64,000 nucleotides of DNA, taken from the NCBI RefSeq assembly GCF_000003195.3, contig NC_012876.2, forward strand, positions 44,186,619-44,250,618, given 5' to 3'. The stretch comes from Sorghum bicolor. Taxonomy: Eukaryota; Streptophyta; Magnoliopsida; Poales; Poaceae. The position numbers were made by a program, and so were the translations under genes. Under the pieces are notes generated by a model. That model saw only the letters and a list, made by a program, of their open reading frames with translations. It made no database searches and was not told where the DNA came from. How positions within the stretch are numbered: position 1 is the first letter of the stretch; each line of letters begins with the position of its first letter. Below are positions 9,597 to 21,654 of this stretch, piece after piece.

Positions 9597-11102
9597 GGAC
9601 TAATTTAGATGTGGTTCAACATATTGCAAAAGACTAATTTAGATACTAGAAATCTGCTAAACACTTAAAATGATTGTGGGCAGTGATAGCTTACCATTTT
9701 GATTAGCACCTTGCACGTACTGGTTAGGCTAGAGAGGGGAATCAAATTCTGGAGTGCAGCCAACAGCAGCAGAACCTATCAAAGTGGTAAAAGGTCACAT
9801 TAGAATAAAGAAAATGGAAGTGCAGATGTAGCAGTTCAACTGCAACACATGACAAAATTATTATATAAAAACTCCATCAGGGAACAATGTAAATTAACAA
9901 TCAACTCAGTAGTCAGAACATGTGGTTGTGTTTTCTACATCATAGACAACCTAGGAAACACAACAAAAGGCATACAATCCGATCTGGCTCTCCATTCACA
10001 AACCCAGTCCATGTCCTCAGTTCTATCTGGAAGCACTGAAAATTCTCCAATGTGGTATTGCTGCTCGATCACTAAAGACAGCCTATTCATGGGATTAAAT
10101 CAACCACACACAACAACCAATAACAACTACTGTTGTTGCTAGCATAGAGAAACTACTGGTGAATAACAGAGCAACGTAACAAACTACAGGGGCTCTTGCA
10201 AATAGGGGCAGACAAAGATGGGAGGCTTTGGCGCACCTTCCAGGGATTGAATTTCGCAGCTGCAATTGGAGCAGCTGTTAATTGGATCAGTTAATTGGAT
10301 CTCCAGCCAGTGTCCAAACTCGGCCAGCCACCGACGAAGCCGCGCACGGCTGCCCTCCGCCTGCTCCTGCGTCGTCTACACCATCTTCACCTCCTGACCT
10401 AACCAAATCCCATGAGAAACAAATCAGCTCCTGACCACCAAATCAGCGCCATGAGAAACAAAACGAATCAGTGCAAGAGGCGGCTGCGGGATCTCTTAAC
10501 TTGGGCTGCGTCGTCCTGCTCGTGAATGGCTGCTGCAGGAGAGACGGCGGCATATGCGATAGGGCTGCGGGAGAGGCGGCTGCGGGAGAGAGCACGAGCG
10601 GGATGAGGGCTGCGGGAGACAGAGGCGGCTGGGATGTGGCAGTGGGATGCAGGAGAGGGAAGAGGGTGTTAATGGGCCTGCAGGTTTCCGGCCCAAACAA
10701 AAAAGCATTGACAAATATCAGATTCATGAGCAGCTGCGTCCATTATTTGTTATAAGTCTTGGTGATCTTGGAACTGAACCGAACACCCTCTTATGAGCAG
10801 CTGCTGCAAGTCTTTTATGTGCTTGACACAGCCCTGAAAAAACAGCAAGCATTGCATGACTTATCCTGTAGACATACATAATGTTTTCAGAACAATTACA
10901 GGAATAATTATTTTTAGTCAAAATTCAGAATATAATTCTATAGAAAGGTTTTGAATTAATAAATATTAGATTGCATCCCTTATAGTTGCCACACCATATG
11001 TGACAGCTAGTTAAGGAAAGCTCCATTTTTCATGCTGTCACATTCTCTTAATACCAGACAAAAGATATTATCTTTTGTACCGATAATATACCTCAAGGAC
11101 AG
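9597..11102 (-). other. CACTA non-coding stretch upstream of Transposase_24 gene
   Basis: No gene supported. It is AT-rich near 9600-10150 and GC-rich with CTG/CGG-type simple motifs near 10300-10680. As it precedes the minus-strand gene, it could contain its promoter and leader. Two 18-bp direct copies of GACAGCTAGTTAAGGAAA lie at about 11001 and 11099. Confidence 0.4.
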
Positions 11103-11674
11103 CTAGTTAAGGAAAGCTCGTATTATCGGTACAAGCCTTGGCCTTGATGGGTTGCAGTACGGACCCCTCCTTGAGGTCCTGGAGAGCCTCCCTACAGACG
11201 CTAACTTCAACGCAGCTCTGATCTTGACCCATTTGCGGGGTGAAAGTGGTGTAGATGGCTCTTCACTATTTGAAATCTTGGAAATGAACTTCTGTATGAG
11301 TTCATCGCATGAGTTTAAGTCAAAACTGTTCGTTCTTGATGGCTGGAATCCAGTGACAAATTGTTGTAACTGCATTGTTGTATGACCATTGCATTGCTGT
11401 TCAGAATGGTTGCTAGAACTCTCACCTGCAGATGCCATAGAAAGTATGTGAGCATCAATCTTGGTAAAATAGCTGTAGCAGAATATTTCAATGTACTTAC
11501 TGTTTCTCGGAAGTTGGAATGAAGATTGCATCAAAGACATGATCACGTCCGTAGATGATAAACTATCGACTGGAAGACCCTGCAGGCACAAAAAGAGTTA
11601 GATTTGTCTCAGTCAAATATATGCAGTTGACACTGAATTCATCGGTTTCAATCAAATTAGATAAATGGCTTACA
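11103..11674 (-). pseudogene. Possible captured gene fragment: three exons in CACTA
   Basis: On the minus strand three exon-like blocks have canonical splice borders. Exon a ends at 11674 (donor GTAAGCC), exon b spans 11579-11501 (acceptor TGCCTGCAG, donor GTAAGTAC), and exon c starts at 11425 (acceptor GGCATCTGCAG) and is open to about 11103. Exon c encodes a basic helical segment (SPRKWVKIRAALKLASVGR, then SRTSRRG). Upstream, at 11930-11700, GC-rich sequence could be a 5' leader. I do not recognise the protein. CACTA elements often carry pieces of host genes, so capture is my inference; upstream exons of a transposon gene are the alternative. Confidence 0.4.
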
Positions 11675-12019
11675 CTATATGATTCTTCAGAGAGTGCAGC
11701 ACCCTGACCAACCAGAATGTTGTTTGGAATAACAGCAGGAGGACTAGCATCTGGACATACCCTACACCGAGGTCGGCGGCAGCGACTACCGGAGGTGGGA
11801 GGTGCTGGGACGTCCACTGGTGGTCGAGGTGGGGGCTGCCACAAGACGGGACCGCAGGTGCAGGGCGATGCTGGCTGGAGTTGGGGGATCGATGGCGGCG
11901 GCGACCGGCGTCCGGGACCGGCATCGATGGTCGTACATGGGGATTTTTTTAATTTCCGCCTTCACGGAGTTAATAAAAAAACAGTAATTAATAAAAGCAT
12001 TAAGATTGGTGCCGCTAGA

Positions 12020-12405
12020 TGCGTCCAGCAAGATGAATATATGAGTGACGCGTCCACACAAAACGTGTCGCCTACATTAATCGTGACACGTTCAGCTGAG
12101 AAGAGTCACTGCTATGTCTCTCTATCTGTGACGCGTCCTGTAATACGCGCCACTTGTATTATAAGGGACGCGTTTTGTTGAGAAGAGTCGCTAATATAGC
12201 TACATATAAGTGACGTGTATAGTCAAAACGCGTCACTTCAATTACTAGTGACGCGTTTTCTTGAGAAGAGTCACTGATACATGCTACTAGTGACGTGTCT
12301 TGTTCCTGGGTCATGGGCAACAATTTAGTAGCGACGCGTGTTGTTTACCCGCGTCACTAATCATATTATTAGTGACGTGTTTTAGTTTTGAGTCACTATT
12401 GAGGA
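12020..12405 (-). repeat. CACTA subterminal repeats
   Basis: More than ten imperfect copies of a short motif around AGTGACGCGT and its complement ACGCGTCACT, in both orientations, such as TAGTGACGCGTTTTCTTGAG and GAAGAGTCACTG. Such arrays next to the terminus are transposase-binding sites in CACTA elements. Confidence 0.8.
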
Positions 12406-12433
12406 GTCACTAATTAGATTTTTTGGCATAGTG
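12403..12433 (-). repeat. CACTA terminal inverted repeat
   Basis: Minus strand from 12433: CACTATGCCAAAAAATCTAA, then AGTGACTCC. This is the defining 5'-CACTA end. The partner at the other end is missing. Confidence 0.8.
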
Positions 12434-12501
12434 TTGGTTGCATTTGGATTCTTTTCTTTATTTATTTGATGATTATATTTGGTACATAAGGACCGTCAAC
12501 A
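12434..12501 (-). repeat. X1 3' LTR remnant
   Basis: Complement begins TGTTGACGGTCCTTATG, the edge of X LTRs. Only 68 bp are left; the remainder was displaced by the CACTA element and is not found in the window. Confidence 0.8.
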
Positions 12502-12514
12502 ACTCCCCCAAGCT
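12502..12514 (-). other. X1 polypurine tract
   Basis: Complement AGCTTGGGGGAGT directly abutting the 3' LTR; primes plus-strand DNA synthesis. Confidence 0.75.
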
Positions 12515-14640
12515 TACCTCTTGCTCGTCCCTGAGCAAGGATGAACTCAAGAGTTTCTGTCGTGGTTTTATGCCTTAAAAGTAAGATCTCATATCTGAGT
12601 TAGAGTAAATTGTTAAGACTTAAAACTTACTCATTTTACCTTTCACCATGGGGCTTGTAACCGTCACTTGTGTCTTGAGTAGTTAAAAGATAGAACGGTC
12701 AAATTAAGCGCCATGTCTCTTGTTCTTTGATTAACTATAGCTCTGGAGTTTTTGCAGATTTTCAAATAAAACTCAGAGATTCCTTGTATGACTCTCTCAT
12801 ATCTATCTTTCGTGGTATTTCTGGATCCTTACCAAGGCAGTAATGGTATATGCCTTCTCTCAAAGTATGTGGTATTTTTGGTATAAGGCATAGTGATACT
12901 GTCTTCTCTCTCACCCTACTCTAATAAGGTTTTGATATCTGGAGCTCATAGGTGGGAGACAGATAATACATACTTACAAGACATTTATTGCATAGTCAAA
13001 CCATGGATCTAGAGAAACAAGTCAATAAGTCAAATCAAGATGTGCATGTGTGGCGAGTGAATGGTGTGTGGTGATAACAATGGTGAAAGTCTAATTCTAC
13101 TTTTGCTCTTTTTAGGGGATACATACATTTCTTGCACTTTGAAGCTTTTTGAGGAGAATGAGATGCTCTATATTTTCTTTTCTTTTCTCTCAGGTGGGTA
13201 TCTTGTACCCCTAATTCTACTGTCGGACACTTGTCCATTTTTACCTCTCGTCTCACTTTTTCTTTTCTTCGAGGTTCCGGGCACTTGCCCCTTTTTATTT
13301 CCTCGTATTTTTTCTTTTTCTCTTTTTTTAGAGAGAACTCATCTCCTGAAATAATATAGCAAGTGGTAGTAACCAAGATAACTCGAGCATTTATTTCACA
13401 GGGAAAAACAAAAATGTTTTTGGCTATTCTCTCCCGAATTAGGAGTAGAATACTTTTGGGTGGCTCTGGAGATGGAAATGAGTGGATATATTTGGATGCG
13501 TACTTCCGGAGTAGAAGTAGCATGTATGAGTGAACGTGCAAGTGAATCTTGATTTTAACCGCATGACAAGCTCCTAAGGGTCTACACAGCTTGACCAAAC
13601 TCAATGCTCATAAGCAGTAAAAAGTAAATGTATGGCTCAAAGTCTAATAAGCATGTATATATGGCTGTGGTAGGATTTTAAACTCTCATCATACAGGAAC
13701 TCATCATGTGTTATTTTAAAGATTTTCAAAGATAAAATTCTTCAGAATTCTAGCATCTCTAGGAACAGATAAACAGCAGCTCAACCTTCCCATATCATAT
13801 CCGTTAACAACTTAGACTTTAGATCAAGTACTCTTCCCACAAGTTCAGGTTTAGAGCAGGTTTAAATTATAACAGTTATGCCTAAACTTGAGAGAGATTT
13901 CAATTTTAAGAACTAGTCATGGTAGAGCAACTATTCATTATTTCCATGTGAGAGCTTATCATAAGGGTTCACAGCAAACTTTATTTATTTATTTATTTAG
14001 CAAACTAAGCAAGGATATATATAAAAGCACAAAATCTTTATTTGGGTTTTTTATGATTATGCATCTTTTTATTATTTGAGTAAAGTATAAACGCGAGTAG
14101 AAACACTTAGCTGGATAAATGGGGGTGCTCTCCCCCAAGCTGGATTTTGACGTAATTTCTTCTAATGTAGCTAGCAGGTGGTGGAGGTGTATCTGAAAGT
14201 CGGCAGCACCCTGACAGCGATTAGGATGTCCTCCGCCGGCTAGTCTTCTTTGATCCTTGAATTCTGTGGAGCTCAAATAGACAACAAAGCTTTGTGGAAC
14301 TGGTTAAGTGTTAGCATAAAATCTCTTTGCCTTTATGATATTGAGCTTCCTCCTAATAAATTTTATTTATTTAGTAGGATCATGCACTTATTATTTTTAT
14401 ATTTTTATTGTAAGATGAAAACATATTTATTTTATGCCACCACAGTGAATGTACCTATGGGTTTTATGCCATGAGCATACTCACATGGGGCTTACTATTT
14501 TTAACATTTTTTTATTTTCTTTTCGAGATGATATGAACCTGATTAACTAAGCAAACTATTTTAAATAATTTAAGGGAAAAGGATAACTACCAAGTTTACC
14601 TCTTGACAAGGCGCTTGGTGTTTTTAACTCCTCCGAACGG
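12515..14640 (-). other. X1 non-coding 3' internal region
   Basis: About 2.1 kb equivalent to 17241-19550 in X2 and 56423-58554 in X3. Several frames are open in one copy or another, but they differ between copies through indels not divisible by three, so I do not call a gene. It contains a purine-rich tract near 13185-13330 (minus strand) and an extra polypurine-like AGCTTGGGGGAG at 14130-14141. Confidence 0.5.
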
Positions 14641-14887
14641 GACTCTCCGTTTTCTCAGTTATCCTAGGATTCGCTGGATGGCGTAGTCGGTGGTTCCAGT
14701 GGCGCCTCCTCTTCGTGTATAATTAACTTCTTTCTCCACACCTGACTCGGTGCTACGGTCTCCTCAGGACAGTTCTGTTCAAGCTGTATGTCTTCAGACC
14801 TTATCACTTCTCCTTCGTAGTCTACCCATCCGTCCTTGATGATTTGCCTCCTGTGGTTTCGGTTGCGTCGCCCTCTTCTTGTCTGAC

Positions 14888-15604
14888 CTACTTAGAGTCT
14901 TCAACTATATAGTTAAGGTTAGTAAAGTAACGACGTACCTTCTCAGATGGGAAGTGCATGTGGACTTCTCCAGTTCCAATATAGATGATGGCTTTGATAG
15001 TGTTGAGGAACGGTCTTCCAAGGATTATGGGTGGATCGTACACGTTTTCTTCTATGTCAATGACCTGAAAATCATCTGGAGCTGAATGTATGTTGGTTAT
15101 GGTTCCATGCAGGAGCTGATAAGTGACTGCGGTCACTATGTTGACGTCAGATCCGGTGTCGTAGAGTGTCTTCTGAAAAGAGTATCCATTGATTGTACAC
15201 TTGATGCTTGGAACACCAGGGTCGTCCTTCTTGATCAGGAATGGTGACTTAAGTCGACGATCTTGACCTCCTTGAGCTGCAGTGACCATCTTAGCTGACT
15301 CGGTCCACATTTGCTTGTTCCTGTTCCTCCTGTTGATCCTCTTTCTTGGTTCATGTCGGGATTGCTCTGAAATTTGTGTAGTTTTATTCTTGAAGGAAAA
15401 CGTCTCCTTCTGCCCCTTGATGTAGAAACTGATCTTGGCAGTACTAACGTAGATGACAACTCCCAAGGTGTTCAGGAATGGCCTCCCTAGGATGATGGGT
15501 GCCCTCTCATCCATACCAGTCTCTATCATCAAGAAGTCTTGATTTTGTTGAGGATGGTTGTAGTAGTAGTAGTTGTTGTTGATGTAGTATACGTCCTCAA
15601 GCAT
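14888..15604 (-). pseudogene. pro: X1 protease-like ORF with a duplicated protease half
   Basis: A 238-codon frame. A normal X protease lies in its second half: LKSPFLIKKDDPGVPSIKC, the active-site block TLYDTGSDVNIV (DTG), then DPPIILGRPFLNTIKAIIYI. Before it lies a second copy of the protease C-terminal half: ERAPIILGRPFLNTLGVVIY followed by KISFYIKGQKETFSF, and then a Lys/Arg/Asn-rich linker. X2 and X3 lack the extra half in the open part of their frame. A retropepsin acts as a dimer with one active site per chain, so the odd 1.5-copy layout probably arose by duplication or by loss of a longer polyprotein. No RT follows. Whether it is still functional is unknown. Confidence 0.6.
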
Positions 15605-16006
15605 CTCAGGGCAGTGATTGCCTGAGTGTCCAATATCTCCAGTGTGTTTGTGCTCGTAGATCCAGGTTCTTCACTTGGTGGAATTTGGGAGTTGTAAAAC
15701 TCCTGCAGGTTTTGCTCGAAGTGTACCTGCTCATAGAGAGAAGGCAGAGATCAAGTGCATGGGCCCAGTTGGTGAAAAACACCAACAGAACCAAAAGTGT
15801 ATTTGTTCTTTTCTAACCTTAAGCATAGTGAGCAAGACAATGTTGATGGATAATAAGATCATGAGTGTAGCATTTAAAACATTTGTTAGATCAGATTGCT
15901 TGACCTAATGGAAAAATAAATCTATCTATATTTATGATTTGTTTGTATCTTCCAAAGATTGGATGTGCAATACTTTAGCTTATATGATTAGGAGTGTGGA
16001 ATCATG
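15605..16006 (-). other. X1 spacer upstream of protease ORF
   Basis: Matches 20179-20600 of X2. No gene seen. Confidence 0.4.
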
Positions 16007-16011
16007 GAGGT
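16007..16011. repeat. Target-site duplication of X2 (left)
   Basis: GAGGT, repeated at 23939-23943. The flanks join into continuous X1 sequence, matching X2 near 20600. Confidence 0.9.
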
Positions 16012-17226
16012 TGTTGATATTTGGTAACGCAATAAGGAAATGATCCGCAAGCGCACGGATATCGGTGAGCATTTCACCCGAGAGGTTATCCAGAGTTATC
16101 ATATTTATATTTTTACCACTGGAAGAAAGGGTGCATCTGACTAACCAAATCTATTGCTACTATCCCTTTAGGCACAAAGAATGTCTTTCGATTTGAGTGA
16201 TAAATAGAGAAGACTGCAACCGTAGTCTCCTTGTAACCTTGGTAAAGATGATCTACTGTTCTAATGGGGAGGCTAACGGAATCTAGACACCACAAAGGAT
16301 GTTCAACCCGCACCTATAAACCCTATCTTTCCTGCTAACGAGATGTGATCTACAAAGGTAACACGGAATTGTCACGTTCCTCACTACTACCATGGTCCAG
16401 CTAGTCAGGGAATATCTATGAGTACCCCAGCCTAAACACCACGTTTACGCCAGCAATGATTACTCTAAACTCTACGCGAAGAGATTAAAGTAAACTCATA
16501 AACCATAAGAACAATAAAACAAGAACTTACTAGAATTTAGAAGTCGAATTACTGAAGAATCCTAGGAGCAAGCTTCGGGTTAGGAGAACTTGATCCCGCA
16601 GGTACAAGCTTGGAGTAGACACCGACAGGCCGGGCTTCCTCCAATCTACACCTCCACTCTATCTCTCTCAATCTAGTAGAAACTAGAAGATCTATTTCTA
16701 CCTTACATTGGTTGCTAAGCCTAAAAAGAAATATTAATTAGAGAAGAGGTTTTCCTTCGAGGGCACCCCTCAGTCTCTATGATAATTTCTTCATGTCTTC
16801 TCCAGGGGCCAGGGGGGTCTCCTTATATAGTCCTCCCCTTCTATGCGTTTTTGGGTCGGTAGGCGATGTGGTTCTACGTTATTCTGGATCCAATAGGTCG
16901 GTGGAGATCTCCCGAGAGAAAGAGTCCTGATTAGGCTCGGCAGGTGGGCGGGCGCCCAGGTCCTGACCCCGTTTCACCTCCGCTTCGGTCTCGTGGCTTC
17001 TGGAGTCTTCTAGATGGTAGAAAATTGTGCGGTGCGTTGATATCTCTATGTAATCCCGACATGTGGGCCTTTCTTCCGTATTTCCTGATAACCCCTGCAG
17101 AAATAGACAAACACCAAAACTCGTGGAATTCTATCAGATGAAACTCTAAGTCTAGATGTTGATTTCATTTGGATCCTTTTCTTTGTTTATTTGATAATTA
17201 AATTTGATACTTAAGGACCGTCAACA
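16012..17226 (-). repeat. X2 3' LTR
   Basis: Edges TGTTGATATTTGG...GGACCGTCAACA (plus strand), i.e. TG..CA. A TATA box lies at 16823-16829 (complement TATATAA) and the GC-rich motif at 16940-16957. Confidence 0.9.
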
Positions 17227-17240
17227 AACTCCCCCAAGCT
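17227..17240 (-). other. X2 polypurine tract
   Basis: Complement AGCTTGGGGGAGTT, adjoining the 3' LTR. Confidence 0.8.
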
Positions 17241-19152
17241 TACCTCTTGCTCGTCCCTGAGCAAGGATAGACTCAGCAATGGATTAGAAGTTGTTGCAAT
17301 ATCTTAAAGATTTGACGGTACACATGCTTTTAATTAAGATCTCATCTCTGAGTTAGAGTAAACTGTCAAGAACTAAAACTTACTTACTTTACCTTTCACC
17401 ATGGGACTTGTAACCGTCACTTCTGTCTTGAGTAGTTAAAAGAGAGAACAGTCTAGCCAAGTGCCATGTCTCTTATTCTTGATCAGCTATAGCTCTGGGG
17501 TTTTTTGCAGATTTTCAAATAAAACTCAGAGATTCCTTGTATGACTCTCTCATATCTCTCTTTTGTGGTATTTCTGGATCCTTACCAAGGCATTGATGGT
17601 ATATGCCTTCTCTCAAGATATGTGGTATTTGTGGTATAAGGCATAGTGACATTGCCTTCTCTCTCACCCTACTCTAATAAGGCTTGATATCTGGAGCTCA
17701 TAGGTGGGAGACAGTTAATACATACTTATAAGACATTTATTGCATAGTCAAACCATGGATCCACAGAAACAAATCAATAAGCCAAATCAAGATGTGCATG
17801 TGTGGCGAATGAATGGTGTATGGTGATGATGGTAATAACAATGGTGAAAGTCTAATTCTACTTTTGCTCTCTTGAGGGGATACATACCTTCCTTGCTTTT
17901 TGAAACTTTATGAGGAGAATGAGATGCTCTTTTTTCTTTCCTCTCAGGTGGGTATCTTGTACCCCTAATTCTACTGTCGGACACTTGTCCATTTTTACCT
18001 CTCGTCTCACTTTTTCTTTCTTTCGAGGTTCCGGGCACTTGCCCCCTTTTATTTCCTTATTTATATTTTTTTTCTTTTTTCTCTTTTTTTTCAGAGCACT
18101 CATCTCTTGACATAATATAGCAAGTGGTAGTAACCAAAATATTTGGAGCATTTATTTCACAGGGAATAATAGGGATAGGAAAATGTTTTTGACTATTCTC
18201 TCCCGGATTAGGAGTAGAATATTTTTGGGTGATTCTAGAGATGGAAATGGATGGATATATGTGGATGGTACTTCCGGAGTAGAAGTAGCATATATGAGTG
18301 AACGTGCAAGTGAATCTTGATTTAACCACATGACAAGCTCCTAAGGGTCTACACAGCTTGACCACACTCAATGCTCATAAGCAGTAAATAGTAAATGTGT
18401 GGCTCAAAGTCGAGCAAGCATGTATATATGGCTGTGGTAGGAATTTAAACTCTCATCATACAGGAACTCATCATGCAATATTTTAAAGATTTTTCAAAGA
18501 TAAAATTTTCCAGAATTCTAGCATCTCTAGGAACAGATAAACAGCGGCTCAACCTTCCCATATCATATCCGTTAACAACTTAGATTTCAGATCAAGTTTT
18601 CATCCCACAAGTTTAGATCTGGAGCAAGCTTTAAATTATAACAGTTATGTCTAAACTTGAGAGAGAACTTCAAAATTGCAAATTAGGCAGAGAAACTATT
18701 CATCATATCCATACTAGAGTTTTATTATTAAGATTCAGATTAGCATAGCCACTTTATTTATTTATTAAACATACTAAGCAAAAGATATATATAAGCACAA
18801 AATCTTTATTTGGTTTTTCATAGTTTATGTATTTTAATATTCTAACATAATATAAGTATAAAGATAGGTAGAAATACTTAGCGAGATAAATGGGGGTGCT
18901 CTCCCCCAAGCTGAATATTGACGTAATTTCTCTTGATGTAGCTAGCAGGTGGCAGAGGTGTATTTGAAAGTCAGCAGCATTCTGACAGCGATTAGAATGT
19001 CCTCCGTCTGCTAGTCTTCTTGATTCTTAAATTCTGTGGAGCTCAAATAGACAACAAAGCTTGTGGAACTAATTAAGTGTTAGCATAAATATCTAGCCTT
19101 CATCATGTTGAGCTTCCTTAATAAATGTTATTTATTTAGCAGGATCATACAC

Positions 19153-19183
<31 letters not shown>

Positions 19184-19550
19184 TATATTTTTATTGTAAG
19201 ATGAAAACTTATTTATTTTATTTTTATGCCACCACAGTGAATGTACTTATGGGTTTTATGCCATGAGCATACTCACATGGGGCTTACTATTTTTTAACAT
19301 TTTTATTTTCTTTTCAAGATAGCATGAACCTGATTAACTAAGCAAATTATAATTGAATAATTGAAAGGAAAGGGTAACTACCAAGTTTACCTCTTGGCAA
19401 GGCGTTCGGTATTTTTATGTCCTCCGAACGGGACTCTCTGTTTTCTCAGTCGTCCTGGGATTCGCTAGGTGGCGTAGTCGGTGATTCCGGCGGCGCCTCT
19501 CTTCGTGTATAACTATCTTCTCCCTCCATACCTGACTCGGTGCTACGGTC
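17241..19550 (-). other. X2 non-coding 3' internal region
   Basis: Homologous to 12515-14640 and 56423-58554. Contains an additional polypurine-like tract at 18900-18912, a purine tract near 17935-18090 (complement), and a TAT/AT microsatellite at 19157-19193. No consistent reading frame between the three copies. Confidence 0.5.
19157..19193. repeat. ATT/AT microsatellite
   Basis: ATTATTATTATT running into about nine AT units; the same place in X3 (near 56647-56669) holds a shorter version. Confidence 0.8.
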
Positions 19551-19686
19551 TCCTCAGGACAGTTCTGTTCAAGCTGTATGACTTCAGTCTTTCTCCTTCG
19601 TAGTCTACCTATCCGTTCTTGATGATTTGCCTCCTCTTGGTTGCGGTTGCGTCGTCTTCTTGTCCTGACCTGCTTAGAGTCTTCAA

Positions 19687-20178
19687 CTATATAGTTATGG
19701 TCAGTAAAATAGTTGCGTACCTCTCAGAGGGGAAGTACATGTGGACTTCTCCGGTTTCAATGTGGATGATTGCTTTGATAGTGTTGAGGAACGGTCTTCC
19801 AAGGATGGTGGGTGGATCATATTCGTCTTCTCCCATGTCAATGACCTGAAAATCATTTGGAGCTGAATATATTGGTTGTAGGGGCATGGTTCCATGCAGG
19901 AGCTGATAAGTGACTGCGGCCATTATGTTGTCGTAAGATCCGGTGTCGTAGAGTGTCTTCTGAAAAGAGCATCCATTGATTGCGCACTTGATGCTTGGAA
20001 CACCAGGGTCGTCCTTCTTGATCAAGAAAGGTGACTTGAGTCGACGATGTTGACCTCTTCCGACAAGGATCCAATGTTTTAAGTCTTCTAGACAAGACTT
20101 TCCACCATCTTCATCCTTTAGGTGCATCATTTGATTAGGTGTGGACCTTGACGTCTGCACCTCTTGATACGGTGTCAC
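19687..20178 (-). CDS. pro: X2 retropepsin-like protease ORF
   Basis: 163 codons, starting MTPYQEVQTSRSTPNQ. The active-site region is TLYDTGSYDNIM and the second half has DPPTILGRPFLNTIKAIIHI. The frame ends early compared with X3, where a further Arg-rich tail follows; a small indel near 19720 explains this. By similarity it is an aspartic protease domain of the Athila type, though in X it is not attached to gag or RT. It could be a remnant of a polyprotein or a small protein used for something else. Its conservation in all three copies, with DTG kept, argues that it was under selection until recently. Confidence 0.65.
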   Translation of the reverse strand: MTPYQEVQTSRSTPNQMMHLKDEDGGKSCLEDLKHWILVGRGQHRRLKSPFLIKKDDPGVPSIKCAINGCSFQKTLYDTGSYDNIMAAVTYQLLHGTMPLQPIYSAPNDFQVIDMGEDEYDPPTILGRPFLNTIKAIIHIETGEVHMYFPSERYATILLTITI

Positions 20179-21330
20179 CCATGTTCTTCTTTGCCCAGCA
20201 GTTCGAAGTATGGTGTTGGCAATATCCTGCTCAGTGTGTTTGTGCTCATAGATCCAGGTCCTTTACTTGGTGGAGTCTAGGAGTTGTAAAACTCCTCCAT
20301 GTTTTGCTTGAAGTGTACCTGTTCATAGAGACAAGGCAGAGATCAAGTGCATGGGCTCTGTTGGTGGAAAACACCAACAAAACCAAAAGTGTATTTGTTC
20401 TTCTCTAACCTTAAGCATAGTGAGCAAGACAAAGTTGATGGATAATAAGATCATGAGTGTAGTATTTGAAATATTTGTCAGATCAGATGGCTCAACCTAA
20501 TGGAAAGATAATCTATCTATATTTATATTTTGTTTATATCTTCCAAATATTGAATGTGCAACATATTAGCTTATATGTTTAGGAGCGTGGGATCACAAAG
20601 GTAGTACTAAGAACAAAGATTAAAGGACTAAACATGTTGAATTAATTGAGGTTGTTAATCTGGAGTTATAAATCATACATGTTTGTCTATTTATTTATGT
20701 GAATGCTAGAACCAAGGAGAAGCTTATAAAAGCGATAGTCAAGTACCTTAAGGTGTTACCTTACTTGAAGAGTGACGGTACAGTATCACCTTGTGGAAGC
20801 TTTCTTTTCTTAGCGGTTGTGCATCGTGTTTGTGGCACCTTCCATGAATCATCTCTTATGAGCCACGTCTTTCTTGTGCAAATTGTTAAACTTCATGTGT
20901 CACTTTCTTCATCTCCAATGCGAGTTTATCTCAGGACTTCCCAGGTTGATATTGAAAGTTTTCCTGCAGGGGTTAGTCCAACAAAATATCCCATATCTAC
21001 TATAGCATACTATCGGCTTAAAAATCAACCTAGACACCATGTCTAATTTGATTTAGAAGGGCATTTTAACCTAAGCACCATGCTTAATTTAAAATCCCTT
21101 GGAAGTAAGATCATCATTCCTAAACTAAGCACCATGCTTAATTAAGAGATAAATGAAACTATTCCAAACCTAGACATATACTAAAGCAAATAAAGGTAGC
21201 ATGAGAGCATTTATAGAGATCTACTTAAGTGGAGATGAAGTAGTGTAATTAGGATTTAACAAATTGATCATGTCTCAAAGGTAAGGACAACCAACGTAGC
21301 AACATGGCAAAAGATGTTTTTATGTAAAGT
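20179..21330 (-). other. X2 central non-coding region with hairpins
   Basis: No gene supported. Three short hairpins with loop TGG/CCA lie at about 21031-21045, 21071-21085 and 21126-21140 (complement TAGACATGGTGTCTA, then TAAGCATGGTGCTTA twice). They are described with X3, where the same set is present. Confidence 0.5.
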
Positions 21331-21363
21331 ACTCCCCCAAGCTTGAATTTTACAAAATTCAAG
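21331..21363 (-). other. X2 internal polypurine-like tract and palindrome
   Basis: Complement AAGCTTGGGGGAGT (21331-21344), identical to the terminal tract core, beside a palindrome CTTGAATTTT-AC-AAAATTCAAG at 21342-21363. Present at the same place in X1 and X3. Confidence 0.7.
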
Positions 21364-21654
21364 TTTGGATGAATTTAATTCAATGTTGTGTGATTGTTGG
21401 TTGGACATACCCTGTGCTTGTCATTCATCCGATCTTCTTGCTCCAATCCTGGAAAGGTTAGTGACAAGAATACCCGAAGGAATATTTCTACAATTATCTT
21501 TATATGCTCACAAGGCAATGTTGCAAATAATTAGAAGTTCATGTTATGATCTGATAAGTGCCTGTTTTAGGACACTAAGCTTGTTCTTGGGAAACCATCA
21601 AGTTATGTTGGTGAAGTGGTTTCCCCTCCAACACCTACCTATATCAAGATCAAC

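Larger units (their letters stand above)
7614..12433 (-). mobile_element. CACTA (En/Spm) DNA transposon, truncated
   Basis: The right edge at 12433 reads CACTATGCCAAAAAATC on the minus strand, a typical grass CACTA terminus, followed inward by about 400 bp of subterminal repeats. The interior carries a Transposase_24 gene on the minus strand and possible captured exons. The opposite end and the TNP2-type transposase are absent: the element stops at the filler junction with D. It sits inside the 3' LTR of X1, of which only 68 bp remain on its right. Confidence 0.85.
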
